64,000 bases of DNA from Leifsonia sp. ZF2019. GTDB taxonomy: Bacteria > Actinomycetota > Actinomycetes > Actinomycetales > Microbacteriaceae. The notes beneath the pieces were generated by a model, which was not told the origin of the DNA, ran no database searches, and saw only the letters and a program-made list of their open reading frames with translations. This document shows positions 43,545-54,187 of this stretch, in pieces. The stretch lies in contig NZ_CP065037.1 in assembly GCF_019924635.1 (NCBI RefSeq), positions 2,852,001-2,916,000 of the forward strand, read 5' to 3'. The position numbers were made by a program, and so were the translations under genes. The stretch's first letter is position 1; each line of letters opens with the position of its first letter.

Positions 43545-44708
43545 ATGGTGCAGGACACTCGGCAGCTCAATCGTGAGGCCGTCCTGACCGCACTGTTCGC
43601 CGCCCGCCCCGCAAGCCGGAAGGTCATCGCCGAGCGTTCCGGTATCTCTCCCGCCACCGTGACCCGTGCCGTGGAGCAGCTCCTCGCCGAGGGCGTCGTC
43701 GAAGAGACGAGCGAGATCATCTCGGAGTCCCGCGGCCGACGCGCCGTCGAGCTCGACATCGTCGCCGACCGGCGATTGGCGATGGGCGTCGATTTCGGCG
43801 CGACGAACACCCGCATACTCGTCGTCGACCTGCTCGGGCGGCCGATCGCCCGGCGATCGGTGCCGACACCCGCCCACGAAGACGGCCAGCTCCTCGCCGA
43901 ATGGCTGGCGGACGAGGCCCGGGCGACGGCCGGAGACGTGTGGAAGCGCATCGCTTTCGTCTGCCTGGGGATGCCCGGCGCGGTGGGGCGGCAGCGCACC
44001 GTGTCCAACGCCCCCAACCTCCCGCAGGTCGAATCGCCCGGCTTCCTCGATGCCGTGGAGGAGGCTTTCGGTCGGCCGATGGGCTTCGACAACGACGCGA
44101 ACTACGCCCTCCTCGGCGAGCTGCACTACGGAGCCGCCACCGATTCCCCCAACGCCGCCATGCTGACGATCGGGTACGGACTCGGAGCGGGACTCGCCAT
44201 CGACGGCCACATCCTGCAAGGCGAGCGGGGGCTGATCGGGGAGTTCGGCCAGCTCCCGATCGGCCCGCTCGGCGCCCGGCTCGAGCACATGGTCACGGGA
44301 AGCGGGATCATGCGGCGCGCCGCGGAGGCGGGCGTCGCGCTGTCGGAGCCCGCGGCGCTCTTCGCTCCCGATGCGCCCCCCGCCCTGCTCGGCCTGCGAG
44401 CGCAATTCGACCAGGCGCTCACGATCGTCCTCGCCGCCGTGACGGTCGCGAGCGACCCGCAGACGATCGTGCTGGGCGGCGGGATCGCGACGTCGCTGAC
44501 GCCTGCCCTCGACCGGTACCGGATCGCACTCGAGCAGAGCCTGCGGGTGTCGCCTGCGATCGTGACCGCCCGGCTCGGTTCCTACTCCGGCGCAGTGGGA
44601 GCAGCCGTCGCCGCGCTCCACCAGGTCTATGCCGCTCTCGGTGTCCACCCGGACGTCATCGTGCGGTTGCCCGGCGGAGACGCGATCGCCGAAGACCTCC
44701 CCGTCTGA
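43545..44708 (+). CDS. ROK family transcriptional repressor
   Basis: This 387-residue protein has an N-terminal winged helix-turn-helix (NREAVLTALFAARPASRKVIAERSGISPATVTRAVEQLLAEGVVEE, residues about 9-54) followed by a ROK sugar-kinase-like domain. The latter has LAMGVDFGATNTRILVVDL, FDNDANYALLGEL, IGYGLGAGLAIDGHILQGERGLIGEFGQLPIG and IVLGGGIATSL. Like the operon's ROK kinase it lacks the CxCGxxGC zinc motif. The ATG has AGGAGG five bases upstream. It is divergent from the importer operon and is its likely regulator, releasing DNA when a sugar binds. Confidence 0.9.
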   Translation: MVQDTRQLNREAVLTALFAARPASRKVIAERSGISPATVTRAVEQLLAEGVVEETSEIISESRGRRAVELDIVADRRLAMGVDFGATNTRILVVDLLGRPIARRSVPTPAHEDGQLLAEWLADEARATAGDVWKRIAFVCLGMPGAVGRQRTVSNAPNLPQVESPGFLDAVEEAFGRPMGFDNDANYALLGELHYGAATDSPNAAMLTIGYGLGAGLAIDGHILQGERGLIGEFGQLPIGPLGARLEHMVTGSGIMRRAAEAGVALSEPAALFAPDAPPALLGLRAQFDQALTIVLAAVTVASDPQTIVLGGGIATSLTPALDRYRIALEQSLRVSPAIVTARLGSYSGAVGAAVAALHQVYAALGVHPDVIVRLPGGDAIAEDLPV

Positions 44709-44856
44709 CGGCACCCGCGTGAGGGCACCCCGTTCGCGGTGCGAGCCTCCCCTGGACGGGTGCTCTCGGCGTGTCGCGCGGTGTGGGAGGATTCAAGGGA
44801 TCGGCTGACCCGCCCAGACCCGTCCGCGGCAGCCGTCCCGAAACGGGGGGGCTCAC
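44709..44856 (+). other. Gap before the LuxR regulator gene
   Basis: A weak hairpin GCACC/GGTGC (44725-44729 and 44738-44742) may end the ROK transcript. No gene or clear promoter is seen in the rest. Confidence 0.3.
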
Positions 44857-47700
44857 GTGACCAGCGACGACCGGCCGACGGCCGACAGGCCGCTCTTCGG
44901 CCGCGATCGCGCGCGCGAGACCGTCCTGCTCGTCGCCCACCGGGCGATCGACCGCGGCGGCGCCGTACTCGTCACCGGGGAGGCCGGGCTCGGAAAGACC
45001 ACTCTGCTGACCGACATCGCCGAACGGCTCGACGACTGGACGGTGCTGCGCGTCCACGCGGACTCATTCGAATCCGACCTCGCCTATGCCACGGTCGAGA
45101 CCCTGGTGCGCGGGCTCAACACCCTCAGCGGCGCGCGCATCCGACCTCCCGCGCCCGGCGATGATCCGCTGACCGTCGGCCGCCTGCTGCTCGACGCCAT
45201 CGATGGCGTCGCCGGACCCGTGTGCCTGATCGTCGACGACTCGCAGTGGGTGGACGAGCCGTCGGCACGCGCCCTCCGCTTCGTCGTCCGCCGCCTCACC
45301 GACCAGGGCTTCCTGTTCGCCGCCGCCACCCGCCCGCAGCCGAACAGTGTCGTGTCGCTGTTCGACGACGTAGCCGCGGTGACCGTCAACCACGCGCGCG
45401 TCGAGCTCACCCCCCTCACGGTCGGCGACACCCAGGACCTCGCCCAGCACATCCTGGGCCACGCGATCTCCCGCCGCACCGCCACCCGCCTCACCGAGGC
45501 GACGCAGGGCTCTCCCCTGCTGCTGAGCGTGCTGCTCGGCCAGCTTCGCGACACGTTCGCCCAGGCGCTGCATCCTGCCGGGTGGGACATCCCCGTCGCC
45601 GCGATCACGCCGATCTCCACCGCGATCTCGTCGGCGCTCGAAGGCGCCGACCCTGCGGCGCGGACCGCTGCGGAGATCGTCGCCGTGCTGCGGGACCCGC
45701 TGCCGTTGCCGGTCGTCGGGACGATCGCCGAGCGGCTGGGCGTCACGGCCGACGTGCCCGGCGCGGTGTCCCGCGGGCTGGTCCTCGCCGCGCCGCGCGA
45801 CGGAGTGGTGTGGGTCGAGCCGGCCCACGCCATCCTGGCCGACGCTCTGGCGTCCGAGCTGACCCTCGACCGTCGCGTGGCCATGCACCGCGTCGCCGCC
45901 GAGGTGCTCACCGGCCACCGCGCGCTGCGGCATCGGGTGGAGGCCGCGGACCGCACGGACCCGACCCTCGTCGACGAGCTCCTCACGGCCGCGCTGGACG
46001 CGGCGGAGCTGGGGCGCGCCGAGCAGGCCCTCAGCTATGCGCGCTCCGCGGTCCACCTCGCCACCGGGGCGGAGCGCGACCGCGCCCTCCTCGAGATCGG
46101 CCTGCTGGCGATGCGTTTCCGGATGCACGAGCGCGTGCTCGACCTGCGCGATGCCATCGAGGCGATCGCCCCCTCCTCCGTGCGCGACGCCGTGCTGCTG
46201 GAGCTGCGCACGCTCTCGCGCGACGCACCCGGGGCGCTCGCGCTCGGACTGGCGCTGGAGGCGTCACCTGCCACCACGCCCGACGAGCGCGCCATCCGCA
46301 CACACGTCGCCGAGGCCCTACCGAAGGTCTACATGGCCATGGGCGACTTCGCCTCCGTGCTCGACCACCTGGACCGCGCCCGCGAGCTGATCGCCGACTG
46401 CCCGGCCCCCGCAGACGTCGCCGATCCGGCCCTGCGCTGGATGGCGCACCCCGAGGAGCATCTGGTGCGCCTCCTGGGCTGGGCGCTCAACTCCGCGGCG
46501 CACGCTCGACGCCCCGACCTCTATGGCCCGCTGACCCTGGAGCTGGACGATCTGCTGTCCCGCCACGAGTCCCCCGCTGCCGTCGACGCGCTCGTCTCGC
46601 GCTCCCGCGTCTCGGTGCTGGGCGGCGACATCGAGCGCGCGCGCGTCGATCTGGCCTCTGCGAACGACCTGGTGCGCCGCTTCCCGTCCAGCTGGACCGC
46701 CGGGTTCGCGCGCACCATCTACGCGCACATCCTCTTCCTCGTCGGCGAGTGGGAGGAGTCGGTCACCCTGGCCGACACCGCCGTCGCCCTCGCACTCGAC
46801 GAGACCGACCTCTCCTGCTGGCCCATCGCGCTGTGGACATCGGCCCTGGTCCGCGCCGGCCGCGGGGAGTCGGACGCCGTGGAGGAGCGTCTGCGCGCCG
46901 CCGCCCAGGCGGACCCGCGCATCACCGGCTCGTACGACGGCGACCTGCCGTTCCTCGCCCGCGCCGAGCTCGCGCGCGCACTGGGCCGCCCCGAGGAGCA
47001 GCTCGCCGCGACGCAGGACGCCGAAGAGGCCGCGACGCGCGCCTCGACGCTCGGCTGGCTCACCTACCGGGTCGACGCACTCGCCGCGCTCGGGCGGGCG
47101 GAGGAGGCGCGGTTCGCCTACGAGCGCTGCGCGGAGCCGGGCCTGTGGCGCCCGTACTACGGCTCCCTCCGCTGGCTGGAAGGCCGCGCGCTGGAGGCCG
47201 AGGGCAGCACGGAAGACGCCGTCGCCGCCTACCTCGCGGGCGTCGACGATCCGGCCTGCAGCTCGTTCCCGTTCCCGCGCGCGGTGGCCGCGCTCGACGC
47301 CGCCCGCCTCCTGGTCGGCCAGGGCGCCGACGCCGACCAGGCGACCCGGCTGCTGAGCGATGCCGCCGCGACCTTCCGGCGGCTGGGCGCATCCGGGTAC
47401 CTCGCCCGGTGCGCGCACCTCCTCGACACCCTGCAGACCGCGGCCCCGGCCGCCGATGCCGCGGCTGACCCGCTGGCCGCACTCACCACCCGCGAGCGCC
47501 AGGTGGCGCACGCCCTCGCCGCCGGCATGACCAACAAGGAGATCGCCGAGCGGCTGTACGTCTCGGTGACGACCGTCAACTTCCACGTGCGCAACATCCT
47601 CGCCAAGCTCGGGCTGCGTTCCCGGCGCGACCTGCGCGCCCTCGGCATCGCCCGCCGCCGCCCCGCGCGCGGAGGCGCCGCGCACCCGGTCAGCAGGTGA
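44857..47700 (+). CDS. LuxR family regulator with AAA/NACHT-like ATPase (LAL type)
   Basis: This 947-residue protein is a large ATP-binding LuxR-type activator. The N-terminal ATPase has FGRDRARETV, Walker A GEAGLGKTT near residue 42 and Walker B VCLIVDDSQWVDEPSARALR near 122. A long helical, TPR-like middle (about 350-850, with repeated Ala/Leu-rich helices) is expected to sense a ligand or partner. The C-terminal LuxR HTH (PLAALTTRERQVAHALAAGMTNKEIAERLYVSVTTVNFHVRNILAKLG) covers about 873-935. The GTG start at 44857 lies behind a G-run rather than a clear SD. No target is evident; it stands alone between the ROK regulator gene and ispE. Confidence 0.9.
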   Translation: MTSDDRPTADRPLFGRDRARETVLLVAHRAIDRGGAVLVTGEAGLGKTTLLTDIAERLDDWTVLRVHADSFESDLAYATVETLVRGLNTLSGARIRPPAPGDDPLTVGRLLLDAIDGVAGPVCLIVDDSQWVDEPSARALRFVVRRLTDQGFLFAAATRPQPNSVVSLFDDVAAVTVNHARVELTPLTVGDTQDLAQHILGHAISRRTATRLTEATQGSPLLLSVLLGQLRDTFAQALHPAGWDIPVAAITPISTAISSALEGADPAARTAAEIVAVLRDPLPLPVVGTIAERLGVTADVPGAVSRGLVLAAPRDGVVWVEPAHAILADALASELTLDRRVAMHRVAAEVLTGHRALRHRVEAADRTDPTLVDELLTAALDAAELGRAEQALSYARSAVHLATGAERDRALLEIGLLAMRFRMHERVLDLRDAIEAIAPSSVRDAVLLELRTLSRDAPGALALGLALEASPATTPDERAIRTHVAEALPKVYMAMGDFASVLDHLDRARELIADCPAPADVADPALRWMAHPEEHLVRLLGWALNSAAHARRPDLYGPLTLELDDLLSRHESPAAVDALVSRSRVSVLGGDIERARVDLASANDLVRRFPSSWTAGFARTIYAHILFLVGEWEESVTLADTAVALALDETDLSCWPIALWTSALVRAGRGESDAVEERLRAAAQADPRITGSYDGDLPFLARAELARALGRPEEQLAATQDAEEAATRASTLGWLTYRVDALAALGRAEEARFAYERCAEPGLWRPYYGSLRWLEGRALEAEGSTEDAVAAYLAGVDDPACSSFPFPRAVAALDAARLLVGQGADADQATRLLSDAAATFRRLGASGYLARCAHLLDTLQTAAPAADAAADPLAALTTRERQVAHALAAGMTNKEIAERLYVSVTTVNFHVRNILAKLGLRSRRDLRALGIARRRPARGGAAHPVSR

Positions 47701-47766
47701 CCGTTCGCTCCTCGGTCCGCCGACACGGAGGCCGCCCGCGCGGGCGCAGGATGATGCCCGGCGCCG

Positions 47767-48711
47767 TCAGTCGCCCAGGATGCGCGCGCCGTGGACCGGG
47801 CCGGTGGCCCGCACGGCCGTGATCCGCGCGGCGCTCAGTGCGATCTGCAGGTCGAGCGCCGAGTCGAGGTCGGCCGCGAGGAACGCGACCGTCGGACCGG
47901 AGCCCGACACCATGCCGGCGAGCGCGCCGTTCAGCTCGCCGAGCTCGAGCACGTCGGCGATCGGCGGGGCGAGGTGGATGGCCGGAGCCTGCAGGTCGTT
48001 GGCCAGCGCCTCCGCCAGCATGGCGGGGTCGCCCGCTCGCAGGGCCTGCAGCACGTGCGCGTCCACGCTCGGCGAGAGCTGGGCTGGGGCGATGTCGGCT
48101 GCGTGCCGTTCCCGGTGACGGTCGAGCTCCCGGTAGACCGCGGGTGTGCTGAGCTCCGACTCCGGCAGGGCCAGCACCCAGTGGAAGGTGCCCGTCGCGA
48201 GCGCCGGGCTGAGCTGGTCGCCGCGGCCGGTGCCGATGGCCGTGCCGCCGACGAGCGCGAACGGGACATCCGCGCCGAGTCGCGCCGCGAGGGCGAGCAG
48301 CTCGTCGCGCCCGACGTCCGTGCCCCAGAGGGCGTCGCACGCCACCAGCGTCGCGGCAGCGTCGGCGGACCCTCCGCCCATCCCCCCGGCGATCGGCACC
48401 CGCTTGTCGATGCGAAGCCGCACGCCGCCGGTGTACCCGGTGCGCTTGGCAAGGAGACGGGCCGCCTTGATCGCGAGGTTGGAGCCGTCGATCTTCAGGC
48501 CGCTCGTGTCGATGGGGCCGCCGAAGCTGACCGAGAAGTCGTCGGCGGGGTAGGCGCGCACGTCCTCGTACAGCGAGACGGCCTGGTAGGCGGTCGCCAC
48601 GTCGTGGTAGCCGTCGTCCATGACGGCGCCGACGCGCATGAAGACGTTGATCTTGCCGGGAGCACGCACATGCACGGCGTCCCCGCTCCATCCGGCTTCG
48701 CGCTCGACCAT
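47767..48711 (-). CDS. ispE: 4-diphosphocytidyl-2-C-methyl-D-erythritol kinase
   Basis: This 314-residue GHMP kinase of the MEP isoprenoid pathway phosphorylates CDP-ME. Marks are [37 protein letters not shown] near the N-terminus, the ATP loop [17 protein letters not shown] near 108, [20 protein letters not shown], and [13 protein letters not shown] in the C-terminal half. The ATG at 48711 follows TAGGTT by six bases (48718-48723), so it may be leaderless, although GGAAG is also present. It lies downstream of rsmA on the same strand with a 56-base gap. Confidence 0.96.
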   Translation of the reverse strand: MVEREAGWSGDAVHVRAPGKINVFMRVGAVMDDGYHDVATAYQAVSLYEDVRAYPADDFSVSFGGPIDTSGLKIDGSNLAIKAARLLAKRTGYTGGVRLRIDKRVPIAGGMGGGSADAAATLVACDALWGTDVGRDELLALAARLGADVPFALVGGTAIGTGRGDQLSPALATGTFHWVLALPESELSTPAVYRELDRHRERHAADIAPAQLSPSVDAHVLQALRAGDPAMLAEALANDLQAPAIHLAPPIADVLELGELNGALAGMVSGSGPTVAFLAADLDSALDLQIALSAARITAVRATGPVHGARILGD

Positions 48712-48717
48712 GCTTCC

Positions 48718-48723
48718 AACCTA
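48718..48723 (-). promoter_or_regulatory. -10-like element ahead of ispE
   Basis: TAGGTT on the minus strand lies six bases before the ispE ATG and fits the leaderless pattern seen at other genes here. Confidence 0.4.
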
Positions 48724-48767
48724 CAGGGGCGCGCGGGCGGCCGGTCGCACCCGTCCGGGTGGCGGCG

Positions 48768-49616
48768 TCACACGCGCGCGGCGCCGAGCCGGGCGAAATC
48801 GTCGAACGACAGCTGCTCGCCCCGGAGCGAGGGCGAGAGACCCGCCGCCTCGAGGGCGTCGGCCGCCGTCGTCGGATCCCCGTAGACCGGCGCCAGCGAC
48901 TGGCGCAGGGTCTTGCGACGCTGCTGGAAGGCGGCGTCCACGAGCTCGAAGGTGCGCGTGCGCAGCGCCTCGTCGCCGGGCGGGGTCGCGTGCCGCTCGA
49001 ATGCGACGAGCACCGAGTCGACGTTCGGCACCGGCCAGAAGATCTGCCGGCTCACGTTGCCCGCGGTGCGCCAGGTGCCGTACCAGGCGGCCTTGACGCT
49101 CGGCGAGCCGTAGACCTTCGATCCGGGCTGCGCGGCGATGCGGTGGCCGACCTCCGCCTGCACCATGACGACCCCCGAGCGGAGCGACGGGAAGTGCTCC
49201 AGCAGGTGCAGGAGCACCGGAACGGAAACGTTGTACGGGAGGTTCGCGACCAGCCGGTCGGGCTGCGCCGGAAGCTCCGTGACGGCGAGGGCGTCTCGGT
49301 GCACGACGGTGAGCCGCTCCGCCGCCTCCGGCGCCATCTGCGCCACCGTCGTCGGCAGCTGCGCGGCGAGGCGGCCGTCGATCTCGACGGCGACGACACG
49401 GGCGCCGGTCTCGAGCAGGCCGAGGGTCAGGGAGCCGAGGCCGGGGCCGACCTCGACCACGACATCCCCCGCCTCGACCTCGCCGACCCGCACGATGCGG
49501 CGCACGGTGTTCGCATCGATGACGAAGTTCTGGCCGAGCTTCTTCGTCGGCGTGACGTCGAGCAGCTCGGCCAGGTCACGGATCTCGGCCGGCCCGAGCA
49601 GGCGCAGCTCGCTCAC
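48768..49616 (-). CDS. rsmA: 16S rRNA dimethyladenosine transferase RsmA (KsgA)
   Basis: This 282-residue SAM-dependent enzyme dimethylates the two adenines in the 3' hairpin of 16S rRNA. Marks are [18 protein letters not shown], the SAM motif [28 protein letters not shown], catalytic [15 protein letters not shown] and [16 protein letters not shown]. The GTG start at 49616 overlaps the tatD stop in a GTGA; the frame is open far upstream but homology begins here ([15 protein letters not shown]). It belongs to the metG-tatD-rsmA-ispE unit. Confidence 0.96.
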   Translation of the reverse strand: MSELRLLGPAEIRDLAELLDVTPTKKLGQNFVIDANTVRRIVRVGEVEAGDVVVEVGPGLGSLTLGLLETGARVVAVEIDGRLAAQLPTTVAQMAPEAAERLTVVHRDALAVTELPAQPDRLVANLPYNVSVPVLLHLLEHFPSLRSGVVMVQAEVGHRIAAQPGSKVYGSPSVKAAWYGTWRTAGNVSRQIFWPVPNVDSVLVAFERHATPPGDEALRTRTFELVDAAFQQRRKTLRQSLAPVYGDPTTAADALEAAGLSPSLRGEQLSFDDFARLGAARV

Positions 49617-50538
49617 GCGATGCGTCCGATGGGCGACGTCGGCGGCGCGGAGACGGGCTCGCTGTCCCAGCGGCCGTAGACCAGCTCGGTGTTGGAGTTG
49701 ATCTGGGCGGCGAGGGTGGAGGCGTCGGTGTCGATGGTCTCCGCCATGGCGCGCAGCGTGAGCGGGATCAGGTACGGCGCGTTCGGCCGCCCGCGGTACG
49801 GCGTGGGCGTGAGGAACGGCGCGTCGGTCTCGACCATGATCAGGTCGCGCGGGGCCGAGCGCAGGGCCTCCCGCAGCGTCGGAGCGTTCTTGAACGTGAC
49901 GGTGCCCGCGAACGACATGTACCAGCCGTTGTCTGCGCAGATGCGCGCCAGGTCGGCATCGCCGGAGAAGCAGTGGAACACGGTGCGCTCCGGTGCGCCG
50001 ACGCGCTTGAGGGTCGCGACGACGTCGGCGTGGGCGTCGCGGTCGTGGATCTGCAACGCGATCCCGTGGCGCTTGGCGATCTCGATGTGGGCCTCGAAAG
50101 AGCGCAGCTGCGCGTCGCGGCGAGGCCCCTCCTCCGTGCGGAAGAAGTCGAGGCCGGTCTCGCCGACGGCGCGGACGCGGGGACGCCCGGCCAGCTCGTC
50201 GATCACCGAGAGGGCATCGTCGAGCTCGCCGCGCTCGGCGTAGTCGGGGGCGTCGTTCGGGTGCAAGGCCACCGCCGCGAGCATCCGCGGCTCCACCGCC
50301 GCCATCTCGGCGGACCAACGCGAGGTCTCGATGTCGTTGCCCACCTGCACGACGCCGCGCACACCGACACTCGAGGCGCGATCGAGCTGCTCGCGGTAGT
50401 CCAGCGCCACGTCGCCGTCGGCGATCTCGAGATGGGTGTGATTGTCGTAGACGGGGACGACGAGCGCCTCCGGCAACGGCGGGTAGGCCAGGTCGCGGCC
50501 GTCGGTGACGTGCCGCTGCCGGATGAACGCCGGGTCGC

Positions 50539-50542
<4 letters not shown>
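49613..50542 (-). CDS. tatD: TatD family metal-dependent hydrolase
   Basis: This 309-residue TIM-barrel metallohydrolase (DNase/3'-5' exonuclease type in characterised homologues) has YDNHTHLEI (first two His ligands), [11 protein letters not shown] (Glu), [26 protein letters not shown] and [26 protein letters not shown] (final Asp and the conserved RGxxNxP). It starts at the ATG at 50542, which overlaps the metG stop (ATGA). The N-terminus carries about 30 extra residues before the HTH motif. Confidence 0.93.
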
Positions 50543-52128
<1,586 letters not shown>

Positions 52129-52135
52129 GCTGACT

Positions 52136-52141
52136 ATCCTA
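52136..52141 (-). promoter_or_regulatory. -10 element of the metG operon
   Basis: TAGGAT on the minus strand is followed by seven bases (AGTCAGC) and the metG ATG, which suggests a leaderless transcript. Confidence 0.5.
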
Positions 52142-52255
52142 CGGGCGCGGGAGACGGAGGCCCGTTGTGTGTCGGCGATCAGAGCGGGCCGGCTCAGAGC
52201 CGACGTGGAGCCGAACCGACTGGAATGGCTCCGAATTGGACCGAACGGAGCAGAA

Positions 52256-52549
52256 ATGACGCTCACCGCTGCCGACGTGGACGGCCTGCCGCACGTTCCG
52301 CTCAGCACCTTCAAGGCGAATCCCGCCCGCTACCTCGCGACGGGCGCCGCCATCACGACGCACGGTCGCGTCAGCGCCGCGTTCCTCCCGGTCGTCGACG
52401 ACGCTGCGCACGAAACCGAGCCGACCCTCCAGACGACCAAGGCACAGCTGCGACTGCTCTCGCGGCTGGTCGATCGGAAGGCTGTGGCCGACGAACGGCG
52501 ACGACTGAGCGTCTCGCGCGACGCTGACGCTGTTCCGGACCCGCGATGA
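52256..52549 (+). CDS. Antitoxin of a VapBC-type toxin-antitoxin pair
   Basis: This 97-residue protein starts at the ATG at 52256, with GGAG five bases upstream. The N-terminus (VPLSTFKANPARYLATGAAITTHGRVSAAFLPV) resembles Phd/YefM-type antitoxins (TNARANLSELLDEVERGEPVVITRHGRPVAVL in other members), so it is a likely DNA-binding dimer. The C-terminal half is charged (RLVDRKAVADERRRLSVSRDADAV) and would wrap the toxin. It overlaps the toxin gene in an ATGA. Three CCGAA words upstream may be the operator. Confidence 0.75.
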   Translation: MTLTAADVDGLPHVPLSTFKANPARYLATGAAITTHGRVSAAFLPVVDDAAHETEPTLQTTKAQLRLLSRLVDRKAVADERRRLSVSRDADAVPDPR

Positions 52550-52947
52550 CCGTGCTGGGCATGCTCGACACGAGCATCCTGATCAGCGGACTCCCCGACG
52601 AGGTCATCGACGAGATCGACGCGTACCGCTCGTCGACGATCTGCCGGGGGGAACTCATCCAGGGGCTCGTCGCGTTCCGTTCCGATCCGCGCCGCGAGGC
52701 GGCGGCCGCTCAGCGCCAGGAGCTCGTCCGGATCCTCGATGAGCTGCCCGGTTTCTGGCTGCACTTCGACCGGGCCGCGTCGGACAGCTACGGCGCCCTC
52801 ACGGCGGAGCCGCGCGGCGCCGGGCGGCTGAAAGACGCCCTGATCGCGGCCCACTCCCAGTCGGCCGGGCTTCCCCTCCTGACGGAGGACACGGGCTTCA
52901 CGCGCTATCCGGAGGTCGACATCCGGCTGCTCCCCCAACGCGGCTGA
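52546..52947 (+). CDS. PIN-domain toxin (VapC type)
   Basis: This 133-residue PIN-fold ribonuclease has its acidic active-site residues in place: Asp8 in GMLDTSILI, Glu36 in RGELIQGL, Asp97 in GRLKDALIAA and Asp115 in LLTEDTGF. VapC toxins cleave tRNA or rRNA; the target here is unknown. It is coupled to the antitoxin gene by an ATGA overlap. The pair lies between metG and the type-VII toxin cassette, in the accessory island that interrupts the metG-rsmI junction. Confidence 0.87.
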   Translation: MTVLGMLDTSILISGLPDEVIDEIDAYRSSTICRGELIQGLVAFRSDPRREAAAAQRQELVRILDELPGFWLHFDRAASDSYGALTAEPRGAGRLKDALIAAHSQSAGLPLLTEDTGFTRYPEVDIRLLPQRG

Positions 52948-52960
52948 TCGACACCGCCGT

Positions 52961-53155
52961 TCACCGCCAGTCCCAGCTCAGCAGATCGCGCAGAGCGCGC
53001 ACGGCGTCCGGCGAGAGACCACCGGACTCGGCAGCGACGGCGGCGGCCTGCGTGTCCGCCCACGTCGCGAGGTCGCCTGCGGTGTCGTCGGGTCGGATCG
53101 TGTCGAGGCGGCGGATGACCTCCTCGACGCGGGCCAGGAGGTCGGCGTCCTGCAC
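52961..53155 (-). CDS. Small hypothetical protein, start uncertain
   Basis: The GTG at 53155 gives 64 residues (VQDADLLARVEEVIRRLDTIRPDD to RALRDLLSWDWR), largely helical, with no recognised family. Protein-like sequence continues in frame upstream to about 53263 (for example PPATLSAAIVAYIRAPGSSLPG), with no ATG, GTG or TTG there; only CTG offers a start. The gene may use a rare start, be truncated, or carry an error. It converges on the VapC-type gene with a 13-base gap and is last on the minus strand of the toxin cassette. Confidence 0.45.
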   Translation of the reverse strand: MQDADLLARVEEVIRRLDTIRPDDTAGDLATWADTQAAAVAAESGGLSPDAVRALRDLLSWDWR

Positions 53156-53326
53156 GCGCTCGGGATGCCGGCCGGGGAGGGACGAACCCGGGGCCCGGAT
53201 GTAGGCGACGATGGCCGCGCTGAGGGTGGCGGGTGGTACGCCGCTATCGCTGGAGGACAGGGAGGTGCGTCCTCACGGTCGTGTTTCCAGCGCGGATTCC
53301 GACAGAAGACATGGCTATCCCGCCGC

Positions 53327-54187
53327 TCACGACCTCGGCTCCGCACGAAGCACGGTCCCCTGGATCTCGCCCGGAGCGATCGACGTGATCTGCCAGTCGA
53401 TTCCGCGTCCGAGGAGCAGCACGCCTGCTCCGCGCTCGCCCGGCGCGGGCGGCGTGTAGAGGGCGGGAGTGCCCTTCGTGACGCGGAGGATCAGTCTCGT
53501 GGGCGCGTCGATCCGTGTTTCGCCGGTGAGGAACGTCGACGTCAGGTAGGTGGGCTCGTGCACCACAGCCCCGACCGCGGCTCCGGCAGGCAGGATCGCG
53601 GGGTCGTAGGCGAGCACGACCAGGACGTCTTCGGGAGCGGGACGCACATGCGTGGCCTCATCGAGAGCGGCGATGCGCGCCTGGATCTCGGGAGTCGGAC
53701 GGGCCTGACCCCGGAGGACGGCGTCGATCCGCTCGCGCGTGGGTGCACCCCGCCGCTGCGATTCGTCCGGAAGACGGCGCTCGGACCCGCGCACGTTCTG
53801 CGGACGTGTGCGGCCCGGGTCGAGGCGCTCGACGAGGGCGTCGGTGCTGGCGAACCGCTCTGTCTGCGCTGATACCCGGCCCGAGCCCTCCGGCCCTTCC
53901 GTTCCGAGCATCGCTCTGAGAGTGTCGTGCGCCGGTATCCGACGCGCTCCCGCGAGGGCGATCCGGTCGCGCCAGTAGCGGGATCCGCCGTTGAAGTAAT
54001 CGGCGTCGGCCGCACGAGTGAAGAGCTTGAGGACGTTCTCAGAGGCATCCACAGAGGTGGCGATGTATCCGACCAGGTCCGCTCCGACACACACGGGAGC
54101 GGCGTCGACCGGATTGTCCGTCCGCCTGCCGTACTCTGGGTCACCCGAGACGACTGTCGGTGCGAGGTCGAAGTCTTTCCAGCTCAC
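53327..54187 (-). CDS. Protein with an ADP-ribosyltransferase-like C-terminal fold
   Basis: This 286-residue protein has an unrecognised N-terminal half. The C-terminal part resembles ADP-ribosyltransferase toxins: YDPAILPAGAAVGAVVHEPTYLTSTFLTG (an STS-like TSTF at 216-219), RLILRVTKGTPALYTPP, and PGERGAGVLLLGRGIDWQITSI at the place of the ExE-VLL-P strand. The two glutamates of ExE are not there (GAG aligns with them), and no clear catalytic Arg is seen, so it may be inactive or the match may be fold-level only. Its GTG overlaps the stop of the upstream immunity-like gene (GTGA), so it belongs to the cassette. It has no secretion domain. Confidence 0.5.
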   Translation of the reverse strand: MSWKDFDLAPTVVSGDPEYGRRTDNPVDAAPVCVGADLVGYIATSVDASENVLKLFTRAADADYFNGGSRYWRDRIALAGARRIPAHDTLRAMLGTEGPEGSGRVSAQTERFASTDALVERLDPGRTRPQNVRGSERRLPDESQRRGAPTRERIDAVLRGQARPTPEIQARIAALDEATHVRPAPEDVLVVLAYDPAILPAGAAVGAVVHEPTYLTSTFLTGETRIDAPTRLILRVTKGTPALYTPPAPGERGAGVLLLGRGIDWQITSIAPGEIQGTVLRAEPRS

